In this document: in pieces, positions 45,490 through 56,962 of the stretch | Position numbering within the stretch: the first letter of the stretch is position 1 | Layout: every line of letters begins with the position of its first letter | Assembly: GCA_003833135.1 (NCBI GenBank) | Contig: QZLH01000094.1 | Location: 1-60,555 of the forward strand | Reading direction: 5' to 3' | Length of the DNA: 60,555 nucleotides | DNA from: Oehlia diaphana | Taxonomy: Eukaryota > Glomeromycota > Glomeromycetes > Glomerales > Glomeraceae | Notes under the pieces: generated by a model | Told to the model about the DNA's origin: nothing | The model's input: only the letters and a program-made list of their open reading frames with translations | Database searches by the model: none | Translations under genes and position numbers: made by a program

Positions 45490-46985
45490 TTATTTTTTGA
45501 TAACTTGAAAAACTTCATAATCTTCTGCAAAAAATGTTCTGAAAGGTAAATTAATTGAGTAATAATGGTTCTGCGATGAGCATTCCCATTGCTTCCCACT
45601 TGTACAATACAAATCAGCACCAGGTCCAAATGCTGGTCCAAGAGTACCAGCACAAAATATTGCACTATTTGTATTCTTGACTCGACCAATTATTGCAGTA
45701 TTTATGTCTTTTTTATCTGCAAATGAAAATATAAAACTGTCTGTTGTTGCTTTTGTTGAATTACTTGAATCCCATACAAGTGGATTATATCCACCAATTA
45801 TTTGGTTCGTTCCTTTAACTTGTGTAATTACAATAGTTGCTCCTTTGTTATTGCAATTATTACGGAATTGCTTAGTATCCATTCCGTCCCTACTTGCACG
45901 ATAAAGTAAATTAAAATTATAAGGAATATTTTCAAAATTATAAAATAATTTATCTTCCTTATCAATCCAACTGGCAAATATTGCGAAATGATTAGAGTCA
46001 ATAAGGGATGAACCAAATTTTAATGATAATTTTTTTTTCCTAGGAGTTTGTATGTTAATAGTCGATTTTTTATCCGGAACCATATTATATTCTGTAATCT
46101 CATAAACTAGTTGTTTAGGTAACAATTTTTTATAAGGTAAAACTTTATAAAAAAAGACATCTGAAGGGACGTGATAAAATCTTACTAATGGAATAAATCT
46201 ATGAAGAGTCCTTTCCATAATTGTAAATTGCTCTTTACTCCATTTATTAACATCTTTTGGAATAGTAGGATTTTGTGCAAGACCCCATTTGATTAAACCT
46301 TCCCATATAATAACCTCATCTAAAGCAAAATCATCCCGTTTTAAAAGTAATTCTAATAAAGGTGCTTTTAAATTGATAAATTTATCAGAATTGATTAACT
46401 TTTCAGGTTCTTCACAAATTTTATCAAGACAAAAACTCCATAAATCTGTGAATTTTTCATGTTGATAAACTATCTCAAGAATTTCTATAGGGTTTTTGTA
46501 TAAGAAATCAGATTTATTTATAGTTAAGTATTCTTGAATACATGAAATTAAAAGTTGGATATCTAATTCATCTACTGCTATCAAAAGCTTTAACACTTCA
46601 GGACCCTGCAATTTTGTTAAATCAACGTCTCCACAATAAATGAATCTAGTAAAAATTGTGTATAATTAATAAATTATATTATTTATTTTGAAACACACAC
46701 ACATATATTTAAAATATATATCTGATTATAATTTTACCTAAGAATAATCCGAAACAAGTTGGATTCAATGTTTGGTTTTTTAAAGATAAGCATTCCATCC
46801 TTTTTCTCAGCCCAGTTGTTTGAGAAAGCTGCGCGAAAGTATTCGGACCTAATACATAAAATAGCGGAATGAGCACGAAATTCTTCTTCATTCTCACCAA
46901 CATATATAATAACATCAGATCTTTCTCCAGTTTCAAGCAATTTTTCATAATCGTTAATAGCAGATCCCCAAAATTTATATGACAT
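45490..46985 (-). CDS. BTB-BACK-TLDc protein (gene J)
   Basis: Exons 46985-46738 and 46645-45490; intron 46737-46646 (92 bp, same length as gene I, phase 2); 467 residues. It starts MSYKFWGSAINDYEKL. Junction: ILRFIYCGDVDLTKLQGPE. BACK: LLELLLKRDDFALDEVIIW, LIKWGLAQNP. The linker from YNMVPDKKS through PRKKKLSLKF to SSLIDSNHF is identical to I, while the TLDc tail differs (IFCAGTLGPAFGPGADLYC), so similarity is patchy. TLDc: LLYRASRDGMDTKQFRNNC, NNKGATIVITQ, IIGGYNPLVWDSS, ending DYEVFQVIKK. Middle copy of the I-J-K block; a mixed A/T tract lies directly upstream of the ATG. Confidence 0.9.
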
Positions 46986-47002
46986 TTCTCTTTTTTTATA
47001 AA

Positions 47003-47042
<40 letters not shown>

Positions 47043-47464
47043 TTCGGGGATTCAGGAACAAAAATTACCGAAGTTGTGCGACTTGTTTGTGCTGATGTCT
47101 TTTTTTAATATAAGTGGTTAATGCTTAATACTGTGCGACACAACTATAGTACATAATTGTTGATGATCTTGTAATTGTTCGGATATATATTAAAATTTTA
47201 ATTGGGAATAATATGACGTAGACTTACATTAATATCCAACAACGAATTTTATTGTAGAATATGGATTTGAATTCCTATTATATTATTATGAGTTTGCCTA
47301 AATCAAGTCAGTTCGTAATATATATTATATATATATATATCGACGGCTCTCTCGTGGAAATAGAGGTAAAATTATAATATATTTTCTAATGTATTTTCTT
47401 ATTGTATCTAAGGTTTTTTCTTATCATTGTTATATTTCAAAAAAAAAAAAAAAAAAAAAAAAAA
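46986..47464. other. upstream region of gene J up to the gap
   Basis: Homologous to the upstream DNA of I and K (CGAAGTTGTGCGACTTG near 47070). It includes a TATATATATATA stretch at 47325-47340 and ends in a poly-A run at 47439-47464 that abuts the gap. Confidence 0.5.
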
Positions 47465-48021
47465 NNNNNNNNNNNNNNNNNNNNNNNNNNNNNNNNNNNN
47501 NNNNNNNNNNNNNNNNNNNNNNNNNNNNNNNNNNNNNNNNNNNNNNNNNNNNNNNNNNNNNNNNNNNNNNNNNNNNNNNNNNNNNNNNNNNNNNNNNNNN
47601 NNNNNNNNNNNNNNNNNNNNNNNNNNNNNNNNNNNNNNNNNNNNNNNNNNNNNNNNNNNNNNNNNNNNNNNNNNNNNNNNNNNNNNNNNNNNNNNNNNNN
47701 NNNNNNNNNNNNNNNNNNNNNNNNNNNNNNNNNNNNNNNNNNNNNNNNNNNNNNNNNNNNNNNNNNNNNNNNNNNNNNNNNNNNNNNNNNNNNNNNNNNN
47801 NNNNNNNNNNNNNNNNNNNNNNNNNNNNNNNNNNNNNNNNNNNNNNNNNNNNNNNNNNNNNNNNNNNNNNNNNNNNNNNNNNNNNNNNNNNNNNNNNNNN
47901 NNNNNNNNNNNNNNNNNNNNNNNNNNNNNNNNNNNNNNNNNNNNNNNNNNNNNNNNNNNNNNNNNNNNNNNNNNNNNNNNNNNNNNNNNNNNNNNNNNNN
48001 NNNNNNNNNNNNNNNNNNNNN
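47465..48021. other. assembly gap (557 N)
   Basis: 557 undetermined bases. Open frames crossing it on both strands are artefacts of translating N. Confidence 0.99.
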
Positions 48022-48145
48022 AGGTATATAAAGACTCGGAGATGGAAGGACGATATCACATGATTTGATCTCTTTCATTTTTATCGTACGTAATAATATT
48101 TGAGTTTTTTTTTTTTTTTTTAAAAAAATTATTTAATTTTTTTTT
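48022..48145 (-). repeat. duplicate of the arrestin gene 5' end beside the gap
   Basis: From 48022 the sequence repeats 53631 onward without visible change through the first codons of the arrestin gene (ATG at 48076, MKEIKSCDIV), its start region and the T-run, then diverges after about 120 bp. Only 18 complete codons are present. It sits between two poly-A runs exactly where the paralogous I and K flanks have one short A-run, so misassembly is a serious alternative to a true duplication. Confidence 0.8.
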
Positions 48146-48176
48146 TTGTTTTTAAGGTTTTTTTTTTTCTTTTTTA

Positions 48177-48208
<32 letters not shown>

Positions 48209-49764
48209 CTATCGTTTCATTTAAATTTCATTTAGTATTTTATAAAAAAAGAATTTAATATAAGAACAAATGAAATATATTTTAATTGCAAGATTGAACA
48301 TACTAACCTAATAAAGTCATGTTACCGAAAATTTTTTGGTGGTGTTCTTGGGGTTATAGTTATATATATATATGTCGAAAGATTTTCGTAAAGCTTTTAA
48401 TAATTGGCGGAACGTCTTTTGGAAAAAACTGTCAGAAAGGCACGAGAAATATAAATATCACAACGATTAATGTGTTACTTGCCGAATAGTATAAATTGTT
48501 TATAGCCAGTGCTATGCAATTATTTACATTTATTTGACTTAAATTAAAATTTTCAGTTGTGCAAGCTCTGCGATATGATATCTAGACGCACTGTACGGAA
48601 TTGTGTTTAAATGTAATGATTAATCCCCTATAAAAAATTATACTTATTAATGGCAGTATCACAAGAACCATTAGTATCCGTTATTTCTGTGAAACTCCGG
48701 AGCCTTTCCTGGATCCATTCACGGAAATTGGAAATAATTCAAGAAATTCTGTGATATAAGGTTATCAATTCCGGAAATATGAGCCTTTTACGAATAATAA
48801 AATCGGATCGACTTTTTTTACAGGGTCCATTTTTTTTCACGAATTATCTATCTCTTATACGCTACAAGCTCTTGCAAAAGAGTATAAAAGCAATATCATT
48901 TGTCTTAACTCTTAAGTAAATTAAAGTTAATTTATATTTATACTTCTAATTAAAAAAAGCTTTAGCAAACTTTTTAAAATAGAAATATATGATTGAAGTA
49001 AGATTAAAGTATATTTTGGTAAAAGATAACGGCACAATCTATTGCGATAAATCACATGTCAGAGTTTCTTCGAAATGAAAACTAGAGAAATGATCATTTA
49101 TTGGAGTTTTTTCTAGAATTTTTTTTATAGGGCGATGCTGCCTGAATGATTTGATCGAGAAATTACAGGTAAAAATTGGGAACTTGCTAACGCTTCACTT
49201 CAATATATCCAATGTAATCATTCATCATGTTCAAAAAACGCTAAGAGCAACCCTCATTAATTATTATACTCATTTGGAATTATATCTTAGATTGTCCAAT
49301 CAAAGCTCCAAATACTAAGGCGAATAGTTAGACTACTTTCTAATGAATTTTCTGAATTTTCTCCACTTTAAACTTTCAGATATCTGTAATGTACTACCAA
49401 TTGGATGGATCTTTTAATAACATAATAATCAATATAATTTTTTTTCTGGAATATTATCTCTCATTTTTTCATCGCGAAAATTAATATGGTAATTTTTTAA
49501 ATCACGCCCAAATAGCAAACAATTACGGTATAACACATACTAATGCTTGAAACTGCAATGATGAAAGTTCGAGAGACTAATTACTAATACAATAAAAAGT
49601 ACAAGTTGTAAAAAAAAATATTGAAGATAAGAGAAAAGCAAATAATTCCACATTCCTGTTTTTATCACTGCTACAAGTCGAGTTATCTACTTTTCATAAT
49701 AAAAGAACAACACTAATTGTTATCTAGTTACAAGAAGTTACTATAGTTCTCACTAAAAAAGTGA
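48146..49764. other. distal upstream region of gene J with MITE insertion
   Basis: Homologous to 43690-44650 and 50770-51480, interrupted by the MITE at 48626-48835. No gene. Confidence 0.5.
48626..48835 (+). mobile_element. MITE, CCCTATAAAAAA family, longest copy
   Basis: It begins CCCTATAAAAAATTATAC and ends GGATCGACTTTTTTTACAGGG-like, giving imperfect inverted termini (CCCTATAAAAAA / CCCTGTAAAAAA). The I and K flanks continue from TATTGATTTATTAATATT straight into a pyrimidine run and the ATTATCTATCTCTTATACG region without it, so it inserted after the block was copied. About 210 bp, non-coding. TCC on both sides may be a 3 bp target duplication. Confidence 0.65.
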
Positions 49765-50351
49765 AAATTTGTATTGCTCTTTACTTCATTTTTAACATCT
49801 TCCGAACAGTAGGTTTTTTGTACAAGATCTCATTCGATTAAACTTTCCCACATAACAATCATCCATAGCAGAAGCATTTGTTTTAAAAGCAATTCTAATA
49901 AAGGTAATTTAGGTACTTCTAAATTAATGAATTAATTGATTTTTTAAATATTACTAAGACAAAAATTTCAAAACTCTGTGAATTATTCATCTTGATAAAC
50001 TACTGTGTCTCAAGAATTTCTATATAACATCTCCACAAAAAATGAATCTGTATATATATCAAATTATATTTATTTTGAAATATAAGTTGATGTAATATAC
50101 CTGATTATAATTTTACCTAAGAATAACCCGAAACAAGTTGGGTTCAATGTTAGTTTTTTAAAGATAAAGCATTCCGTCTTTTTTCTCAGCTCAGTTGTTG
50201 CGCGAAAGTATTCGGACCCAACGCATAAGATAGGCGAATGAGCACGAAATTCTTCATTCTCTCCAGCATATATAAAAACTTCAGATCTTTCTCCAGTTTC
50301 AAGCAATTTTTCATAATCGTTGATAGCAGATTCCCAAAATTTATATAACAT
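49765..50351 (-). pseudogene. BTB-BACK pseudogene K
   Basis: 50351-50100 is a BTB exon opening MLYKFWESAINDYEKLLETG and reading IYAGENEEFRAHSPILC, closely like J. A deletion after FRA removes the AFSNNWAE part, further indels shift the frame (KKTECFIFKK), and the exon-2 start (AGATTCATTTTTTGTGGAGA) is reduced. 50040-49765 keeps scrambled BACK pieces (TTCTAATAAAGGTAATTTA, TTCTTGAG, GCTCTTTACTTCATTTTTAA). No TLDc remains. Third, dead copy of the I-J-K block. Confidence 0.85.
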
Positions 50352-52536
50352 TTCTTTTTTTTTTAATAATTTTTAAAAAGAAAAGAATTCCGGAATTCAG
50401 AAACGAAAATTTTACCGAAATTGTGCGACCTGTATGTGCGATGTCATTTTTTATATAATACTGTAAGTAGTTATTAATATTGTACGACAATGACAACAAT
50501 GTTTATGTAAGAAATGACTAGACACATATTTGATGATCTTTCTGTGGCGCGTTTCAACTTTCAACTTTCATCTATGCATTGGATGTTACATCGATAAATA
50601 GAATGTAGAGATAAATTAACCTATTATTATATTATTATTAAGAATTTGTTTAGATCAAGTTCAGTTCGTATTCTTACAAAAGAAATAATGTATGTTCTTT
50701 GTGCATCAAAGGTTTATTTTACAATAATCATTCAAATTCATTCTATTTCAAAAAAAAAAAAAAAAAAATCTTATATAATTAAAAATAAAAAAAAATATTT
50801 TTTTTAGTAATTTGCAACGTTAAGACAAAATTTAACAAATGAAAATATATTCGGATATTTAATTTATTGTTTTAATCACAGAATTCCGAATGGAATAATG
50901 CCATACACGTATTGATTGATTTAATGTGTTACTCGCCGAATAGTAGAAATAATCAATAAATTTATTGTATTGGGCCGTATCATAACCAATAATACTACGA
51001 TTATTTATATTATTTGCAATCGTTAAGAGTTTAAATTAAAAATTTTGTGCAAGATCTGCGTATACTAGACACACTGTATTTTATTTTATGGAATTGTGTT
51101 TAAATGTATAAAGTATTGATTTATTAATATTCATCTTTTTCCATTTTTCCAAGTATTATCTATTTCTTATACGATACAAGCGAAGCTTTTGCAAGAGATA
51201 CGAAAAAGTATGTAGGCAATATTATTTTACTTGAATAAGTCCACTAGAGTTTAATTCTTTAATTATTATCAATGCTTCTAATTAAAAAAATTATAGCAAA
51301 ATTTTTAAACCGAAATCGTGACTGAAATAGAATTAATTAAATTCATGATTCTTTTCTTTGAATTTACTTAAGAGATGTTAATTTCGATAAAAGATAATAG
51401 CACTATTTATCTGATAAATCAGATGGTTCGACCGAAAATGGTGAAGGTAGTGTAAGGACTGTTGCTCTAATTTTCACAATTATGATTTTTGTCGTTCATC
51501 ACGATCTCACCATGATAATGCATGAGTCTATGCATCACATATAATAATGGGAAACGTGTACATAAGAAATTCTTTCGCTTAAATTCATTCTCTCCCTGCA
51601 AGATTCTGCATGTAGAAAATTATTTTAAACTTTAAAAAGTTGTTTGAAAGCAAGCTATTATGAAAGATCAAGTTTACGAAATCGGCATCATTTGACTTAA
51701 TAAGTCCATTAGAGATTTATTATTAATACTTCTAATTAAAAAAACTATGAAATAAGATTAATTAAATTCATGATTTTTTTCTTTGAAATTACTTAAGGGA
51801 GGTTGATTTCGGTAAATGATAACGGCACGCACTATATATCGTGATAAATCAGAATTGGTTCGACCGAAAATGAGTGAAGGTAGTTACTTCATCGTAATGA
51901 TTGTTGTGATAATTCGCAATCACTATTTTTGTCGTTCATCATGATCCCGCCATATAATGCATGAGTTTATTAAGCATCACATATAATAATGAGAAAACGT
52001 GTACATAAGAAATTCGTTCCTCTGCTTAATTCATTCTCTCCTTACAGAATATATGAAGGAAATTATTTTAAATTTTAAAAGTTGTTTGAAAAAGCAATCT
52101 ATAGTACAAGCTGATGAAAGATCAAGTTAAGAAAAGGACGGAAAATTCTTTTTCGAAGAATCGAAGAAATCACCTTGAAAATAATTTTCAACCATCATTA
52201 TAGATTAATTACGTTGTAAAAATACGGTTTTATAACACAAAAAAACAAATTCTTCGTAATTTATAGATCTAACGTCAAGTATATCATTAGCATTAATTAT
52301 TGTATGTCTCTAAAATCATAAATCTGAAATTTTTCTAATCCCTCTTATAAGCATCATTAAAAGTTCTAAAATCCATTTATTAAATTTTTTTTTTAGTAAG
52401 AAGAAAATTACAATATTGAAAAAAAAAGGAAAAAGAAAAATAAAGAAACAAATCTATTAATTTTTTTAATTATCTATTAATAAAAATTATTAAAATAATT
52501 TTTTTATTTTCATCAAAAAATTTATTATTAATTAGA
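50352..52536. other. upstream region of pseudogene K with internal duplication
   Basis: 50352-51480 aligns to the flanks of I and J. It preserves the empty site for the foldback element of I near 50485. 51236-52130 is a direct duplication (separate entry). 52130-52536 is the AT-rich 3' flank of the arrestin gene. Confidence 0.5.
51236..52130. repeat. direct duplication of about 440 bp
   Basis: Copy 1 (about 51236-51686) and copy 2 (about 51687-52130) share, in order: AATAAGTCCA, TTAATTAAATTCATGATT, GGTTCGACCGAAAATG, TTTTTGTCGTTCATCA, ACGTGTACATAAGAAATTC and TGAAAGATCAAGTT. Divergence is moderate with many small indels. Confidence 0.75.
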
Positions 52537-53684
52537 TTATGAACCTATGGTTATAACAGAAATAGGAACTTCAAGTTTCAAAGGAGTTAACATGAATTTA
52601 TCAAATCTTATTGTCATAATAATTTCATGTTTTATTTCCAAAAAATTGATATTTGAATCAGGCTTCATTCTTTTATGTATAGGAATTTCAAAAGTTACGG
52701 GTTCAGATGCATTAGAAGACACAGGGATTGTAAGCGAGGGAGTAAGAAGGGGCTTAGTATGATGAGGATTTGGTATGTTAACATTAGAAAATGCCGGAAT
52801 CTTTGGTGCGGCTCTTGTAGTAGGAGTTTTAGGCTTAGGAGCTGAAGTTGATCTAAAAATGTATAAATATAAAATAACAATTAACAAAATTATACTTAAA
52901 TAATTTAAACAGAATAAAAATCAAATTAAACTTACGATTTTGCAGTAGTAGTTGAACCACTTGACGAAGAAACTCCGGTTGTAGAATTGAATTTTGCAAG
53001 ATTATACATTTCATATTCGAAAGCATCAACTTTCACTTCTTTAACGCCAGCTTTATCTAATGATTCGAACGTAGCTTCTACTTTTACTTTACCACGTGGA
53101 TTTTCACATGGAGAATCATCATCGTCATTTTCTTCACCAACATAACCATCATCTTCGATTACCATATACTTGGAAACTTCGACCTTATATTTCAATAATC
53201 CTTCTCTTTCACCTTCGTACACAACTTTATCATTAATATCCACCCCATTAGTAAATATATTTTTACGAAGAATTACATTCTTCAAGGTTTTGTAAATAGC
53301 GTGCGGATTCGCCTTGGTTAATTCCGCAGTCAAAACATAACGTACAGCGGCATGTTTACCCTCTACACTTTCAAGAAGATTTTGTGGAGATTTTAAAGTG
53401 ATCGAAAATGGAAGAATAGTTTCACCAGGATTGTATGTTTTCGTAACATTAACAACGGTAAGTTTTTGTTTAGTCAAATCTTTTGTAGTAAGATTACGTG
53501 TTGTAGATTTTTGAGAATTATTAAATTGAGAAAATCCATGAAGTTTTAAGACAACTTGAGTAACCTTTAATGGAGCCGAAAGTACGAGTTTAATTTCTCC
53601 TTTGATAATTAATGATGATGTCCCACTAGGTATATAAAGACTCGGAGATGGAAGGACGATATCACATGATTTGATCTCTTTCAT
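52537..53684 (-). CDS. arrestin-fold protein (alpha-arrestin-like)
   Basis: Exons 53684-52936 and 52852-52537; intron 52935-52853 (83 bp, GTAAGT...TTTAG, phase 2); 354 residues from the ATG at 53684 (MKEIKSCDIVLPSPSLYIPS). The N-domain (about 10-160) shows LVLSAPLKVTQVVLKLHGFS and NPGETILPFSITLKSPQNLL with AAVRYVLTAEL, the typical strand pattern of arrestin-N. The C-domain is shorter and broken by an acidic loop (EENDDDDSP, about 180-190) and a Ser/Thr/Pro-rich linker (about 235-280). It resumes at FEIPIHKRMKPDSNINFLE and LTPLKLEVPIS. Fungal alpha-arrestins usually recruit NEDD4-type ubiquitin ligases to membrane cargo through PPxY motifs; none is visible here, so its partner is unknown. It separates block I-K from M-N. 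Confidence 0.85.
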
Positions 53685-54459
53685 TTTTATCGTACGTAAT
53701 AATATTTGAGTTTTTTTTTTTTTTATTCAAAAAAATTATTTAATTTTTTTATTTCGTAAAAATGACAATTTTTTTATAAAGTTCAAAAAGAAAAAAAAAA
53801 AAGGAGAAAATCATGAGCTATTTGTATTACATGAATGTGTTTATTTATTTATACGCCACAATGCATCACCTTTCAATTATGGATAGCATTGTTTCTTTGT
53901 TTCTTGGGCTGATCCAACCATTTATATATTAAAATATAAAATAGTCCTTTGATTTGTAACTAAATAAAAAGTATATGCAGGGAAATAATGGCGCAGATTT
54001 ATAATTTGTTCGCAATTTTTTTTTTTTTATATGGCAGCACGGACTTTTACCATATCAGTATTGATCTTGCAGATTATAATCCATTTCGGCCAACTACGGT
54101 TATATACTTTTTTCCGCGCCAAAATTGTTGAATTAATTAATTAATTAATTAATAAAATTTTTTTAGTTATTAAATTCGTTTTCATTAAAAATACGTTTAT
54201 TATACGTAATTTAAAAAGTCTATATATACTAAATTTACTAAATTTGTATAACATTTTCTTAATACGACCAAACCTTTTAACCGAAGCCTCTCTTGCCGAT
54301 CTTTATTTAATCAATACTTGGCTAGTCTTAAAATCATGCGGGCTAAAACCATGTGACCTTACACAAAATTAAATAAAAAATTATTATTTAAATAAGTATT
54401 CGTTTTAAAAAAAAAAAAAAAAAAAAAAATTTTTTTTTAATTCACCCGGAATTTCCATA
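53685..54459. other. divergent region between arrestin gene and gene M
   Basis: Holds the arrestin 5' flank (T-run at 53711-53724, repeated beside the gap), AATTAATTAATTAATTAATAAA near 54131, and an A-run then T-run (54408-54438) directly before gene M. It must contain promoters for both genes. Confidence 0.45.
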
Positions 54460-55958
54460 ATGACCGGAGAATTTTGGGCGGATGTAATAGATGATTATGA
54501 AAAATTATTTGATACAGAAGAAGGATGTGATACAATCTTTTATGTTGGTGAAAATGGAAATGTGGTTCATGCTCATTCAGTAATATTACGTATTAGATCT
54601 CAATATTTTCGAACAGCTTTTTCAAATAAAAGAATCGATAAAAATAATGGAATGTTTATATTCAGAAAATATAACATTGATCTTCAAGTGTTTAAAATTA
54701 TTCTAAAGTAAATATTTTTATCATTATTATTTATATTATTATTTAAATTTAGTAATTGCCTATTAATCAATTTATGTATTTATTTATTCTTAGATTTATT
54801 TATTGTGGAAATGTTAAATTGACCGATTTACAAGGACCTGAAATTCTAAAAATAATTATTGGATCAGAAGAATTTAACGTTCAACAATTAATTAATTACG
54901 CTAAAAAATTTTTAAATGAGAATAAATTAAAATTTTTAGTATCTAAACCAATAGAAATGTTTAAAATAATTCATAAAAATTCTTCATTATTCACAAAATT
55001 ATGGGATGATTATCTTGAAATTATTTGTGTGAATCCGGAAATTATATTCTCATCAAAAAAATTTCCTTCAATAGATGAATCATTATTAAAAGATTTATTA
55101 AAATGTAAAGCTTTTAAAATACAAGAATCAAAAATTTGGGAAAATGTATTAAAATGGGGAATTTCTAAACATCCTACATTCGATCAAAATATTAATAATT
55201 TAAATAAGGAACAACTTAAGATATTGAAAGTAACATTAAATGATATAATTCCTTTAATTGAATTTGATTATTTTGATTCAACAGATGTTTATCAAAAGGT
55301 ATTACCTTATAAAAAATTATTATCAAAAGAAATGATTAATTATTTATTGAAGAAATTCTTGGATAAAAGTAATTCTATTAGATGTTGTCATAGAACAAGA
55401 TATCATAAAGTCAGCTCTTCAACTATGATTTCGCCTTATCATTGCGCTGTGTTTGCTAATTGGTTAGACAAGGAATCTAATTCACATTATAAGATACATA
55501 ACAATCCCTACAAATTCAAATTATTGATTAGTAAACATGTTGATAAAGGTATGAATTTATTCCCGGTATTTCAATCAGTTTTGAGTAAAGTTAAAGCTAC
55601 TTTGATTGTAGCCAGGATTAAGGATTCGGATAAATTAGTTGGAGGTTATAATCCAAATGGATTTAGTAGACAAAAATCAAATAAATTTGCAAGAGATAGT
55701 TTTCTATTTTATTTTGGAGACAAAGATGAAGTTAAATCTGGGAGATGTGGTTATGTTAGTCAACCTGAGAATGCCGTATATTATAATGAAAGATTGGAAC
55801 CGGTATTTGGAAATGGTCCTGATTTACTATGTAAGAATGATGGTAATTGGACAAGTAAACCAACCTCTTATCCTTCAATTGGTATTCCAAGTAATTTTGA
55901 AATATTACATTATGAAGCATTTCAGGTTATTAAAGATTGTGAAATTAGTAATGTATAA
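54460..55958 (+). CDS. divergent BTB-BACK-TLDc protein (gene M)
   Basis: Exons 54460-54707 and 54794-55958; intron 54708-54793 (86 bp, GTAAAT...CTTAG, phase 2); 470 residues. BTB: DTIFYVGENGNVVHAHSVIL, junction ILKFIYCGNVKLTDLQGPE. BACK is diverged: LLKDLLKCKAFKIQESKIWE and VLKWGISKHP replace RDDL and IKWGLAQ. TLDc has lost the usual RASRDG and CDNKG words (it reads FKLLISKHVDKG) but keeps LVGGYNPNGFS, ARDSFLFYFGDKDE and EPVFGNGPDLLC. It ends LHYEAFQVIKDCEISNV with a seven-residue tail. No stops or frameshifts, so it is an old, still intact branch of the family. Confidence 0.88.
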
Positions 55959-56962
55959 AAGAACATTTTTTTTTTATAGTATTTTAGTTTTATATACAGT
56001 ATATTATATATTATATTAAATTTATATGTTGTATTAAATTGTATTTATTTATTTAAATAAAAAAAAATTCGTACATAAAACCCACAAAGAGAGTTTAATT
56101 TTAATTTTAAATTGTTATAAAATCCACTTAGTAAGATTTTAAACTATATTATACTTTTTATATACTGTATATCTTACGCAATAATCTCGTACGCGTCTCT
56201 TGCGGAATTATATTATTGGGTATAATTTTTTTTTTTTTTTTTCAGAAAAAAAAAATCGTCAATTAATCGTTGTTAAGCTTATACCAAAATCATTTGAAAA
56301 AAAGATCCAAATAATCTATGTTGAGAAATTTCGACCTTCGAGTAGTATTTTAAACTGTCCTTATTTTATATCATCTGCCTGACGTAATATATAGTTTACT
56401 AGATAACTTAGATAACGATAACTTAATAATTCTACTCTAATGTAATATAATAAAGACTAATTAAAATTTCACGATTAATAACATTAATTTTACTGATATA
56501 GAATTTATGAGATTATTTCTTTTAGAATAAAGCCCATTACAACTTTAATAATCTTAAAGTCAGGCTAACAAATATAAAACTAACTTATACAACATTTATA
56601 ACTCAACTTATAAGCTGGCAGAGTACATATAGAAGGCAAATAAGTTGATGATCAACTTATAGACAAAAATATATTAAAATACTTTTTAAAAGAAGCATCG
56701 ATGATGTGGGCTGGACCATAATACCGTTTGTGCAAAAAATCATTTAGCAAAGTTCTATAAATTTTATGTCGTTAAGTCATATAATTTTATTAAATAGCTA
56801 AGACTGAATAAAATCAAAATTATGTTCGGGGAAAATTTATAAATGCAATTACAACTAGTATTAATGTTAATCACAAATCACAAAAGTTGATCGACAGTCA
56901 TACAAAGAAAAAAATTTAAGTATAAAATACGCCACAAAATCATATTACTAAACTGCTAATAA
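55959..56962. other. intergenic DNA between M and N
   Basis: AT-rich, with TATATTATATATTATATT near 55997. A 60-codon frame at 56200-56382 and a +2 shadow frame ending at 56019 are not supported. No other feature. Confidence 0.4.

Noticed and set aside
47389..48078. Open frames of about 210-224 codons on both strands
   Set aside because: They run through the 557 N gap; only poly-A codons and an 18-codon arrestin fragment are real sequence.
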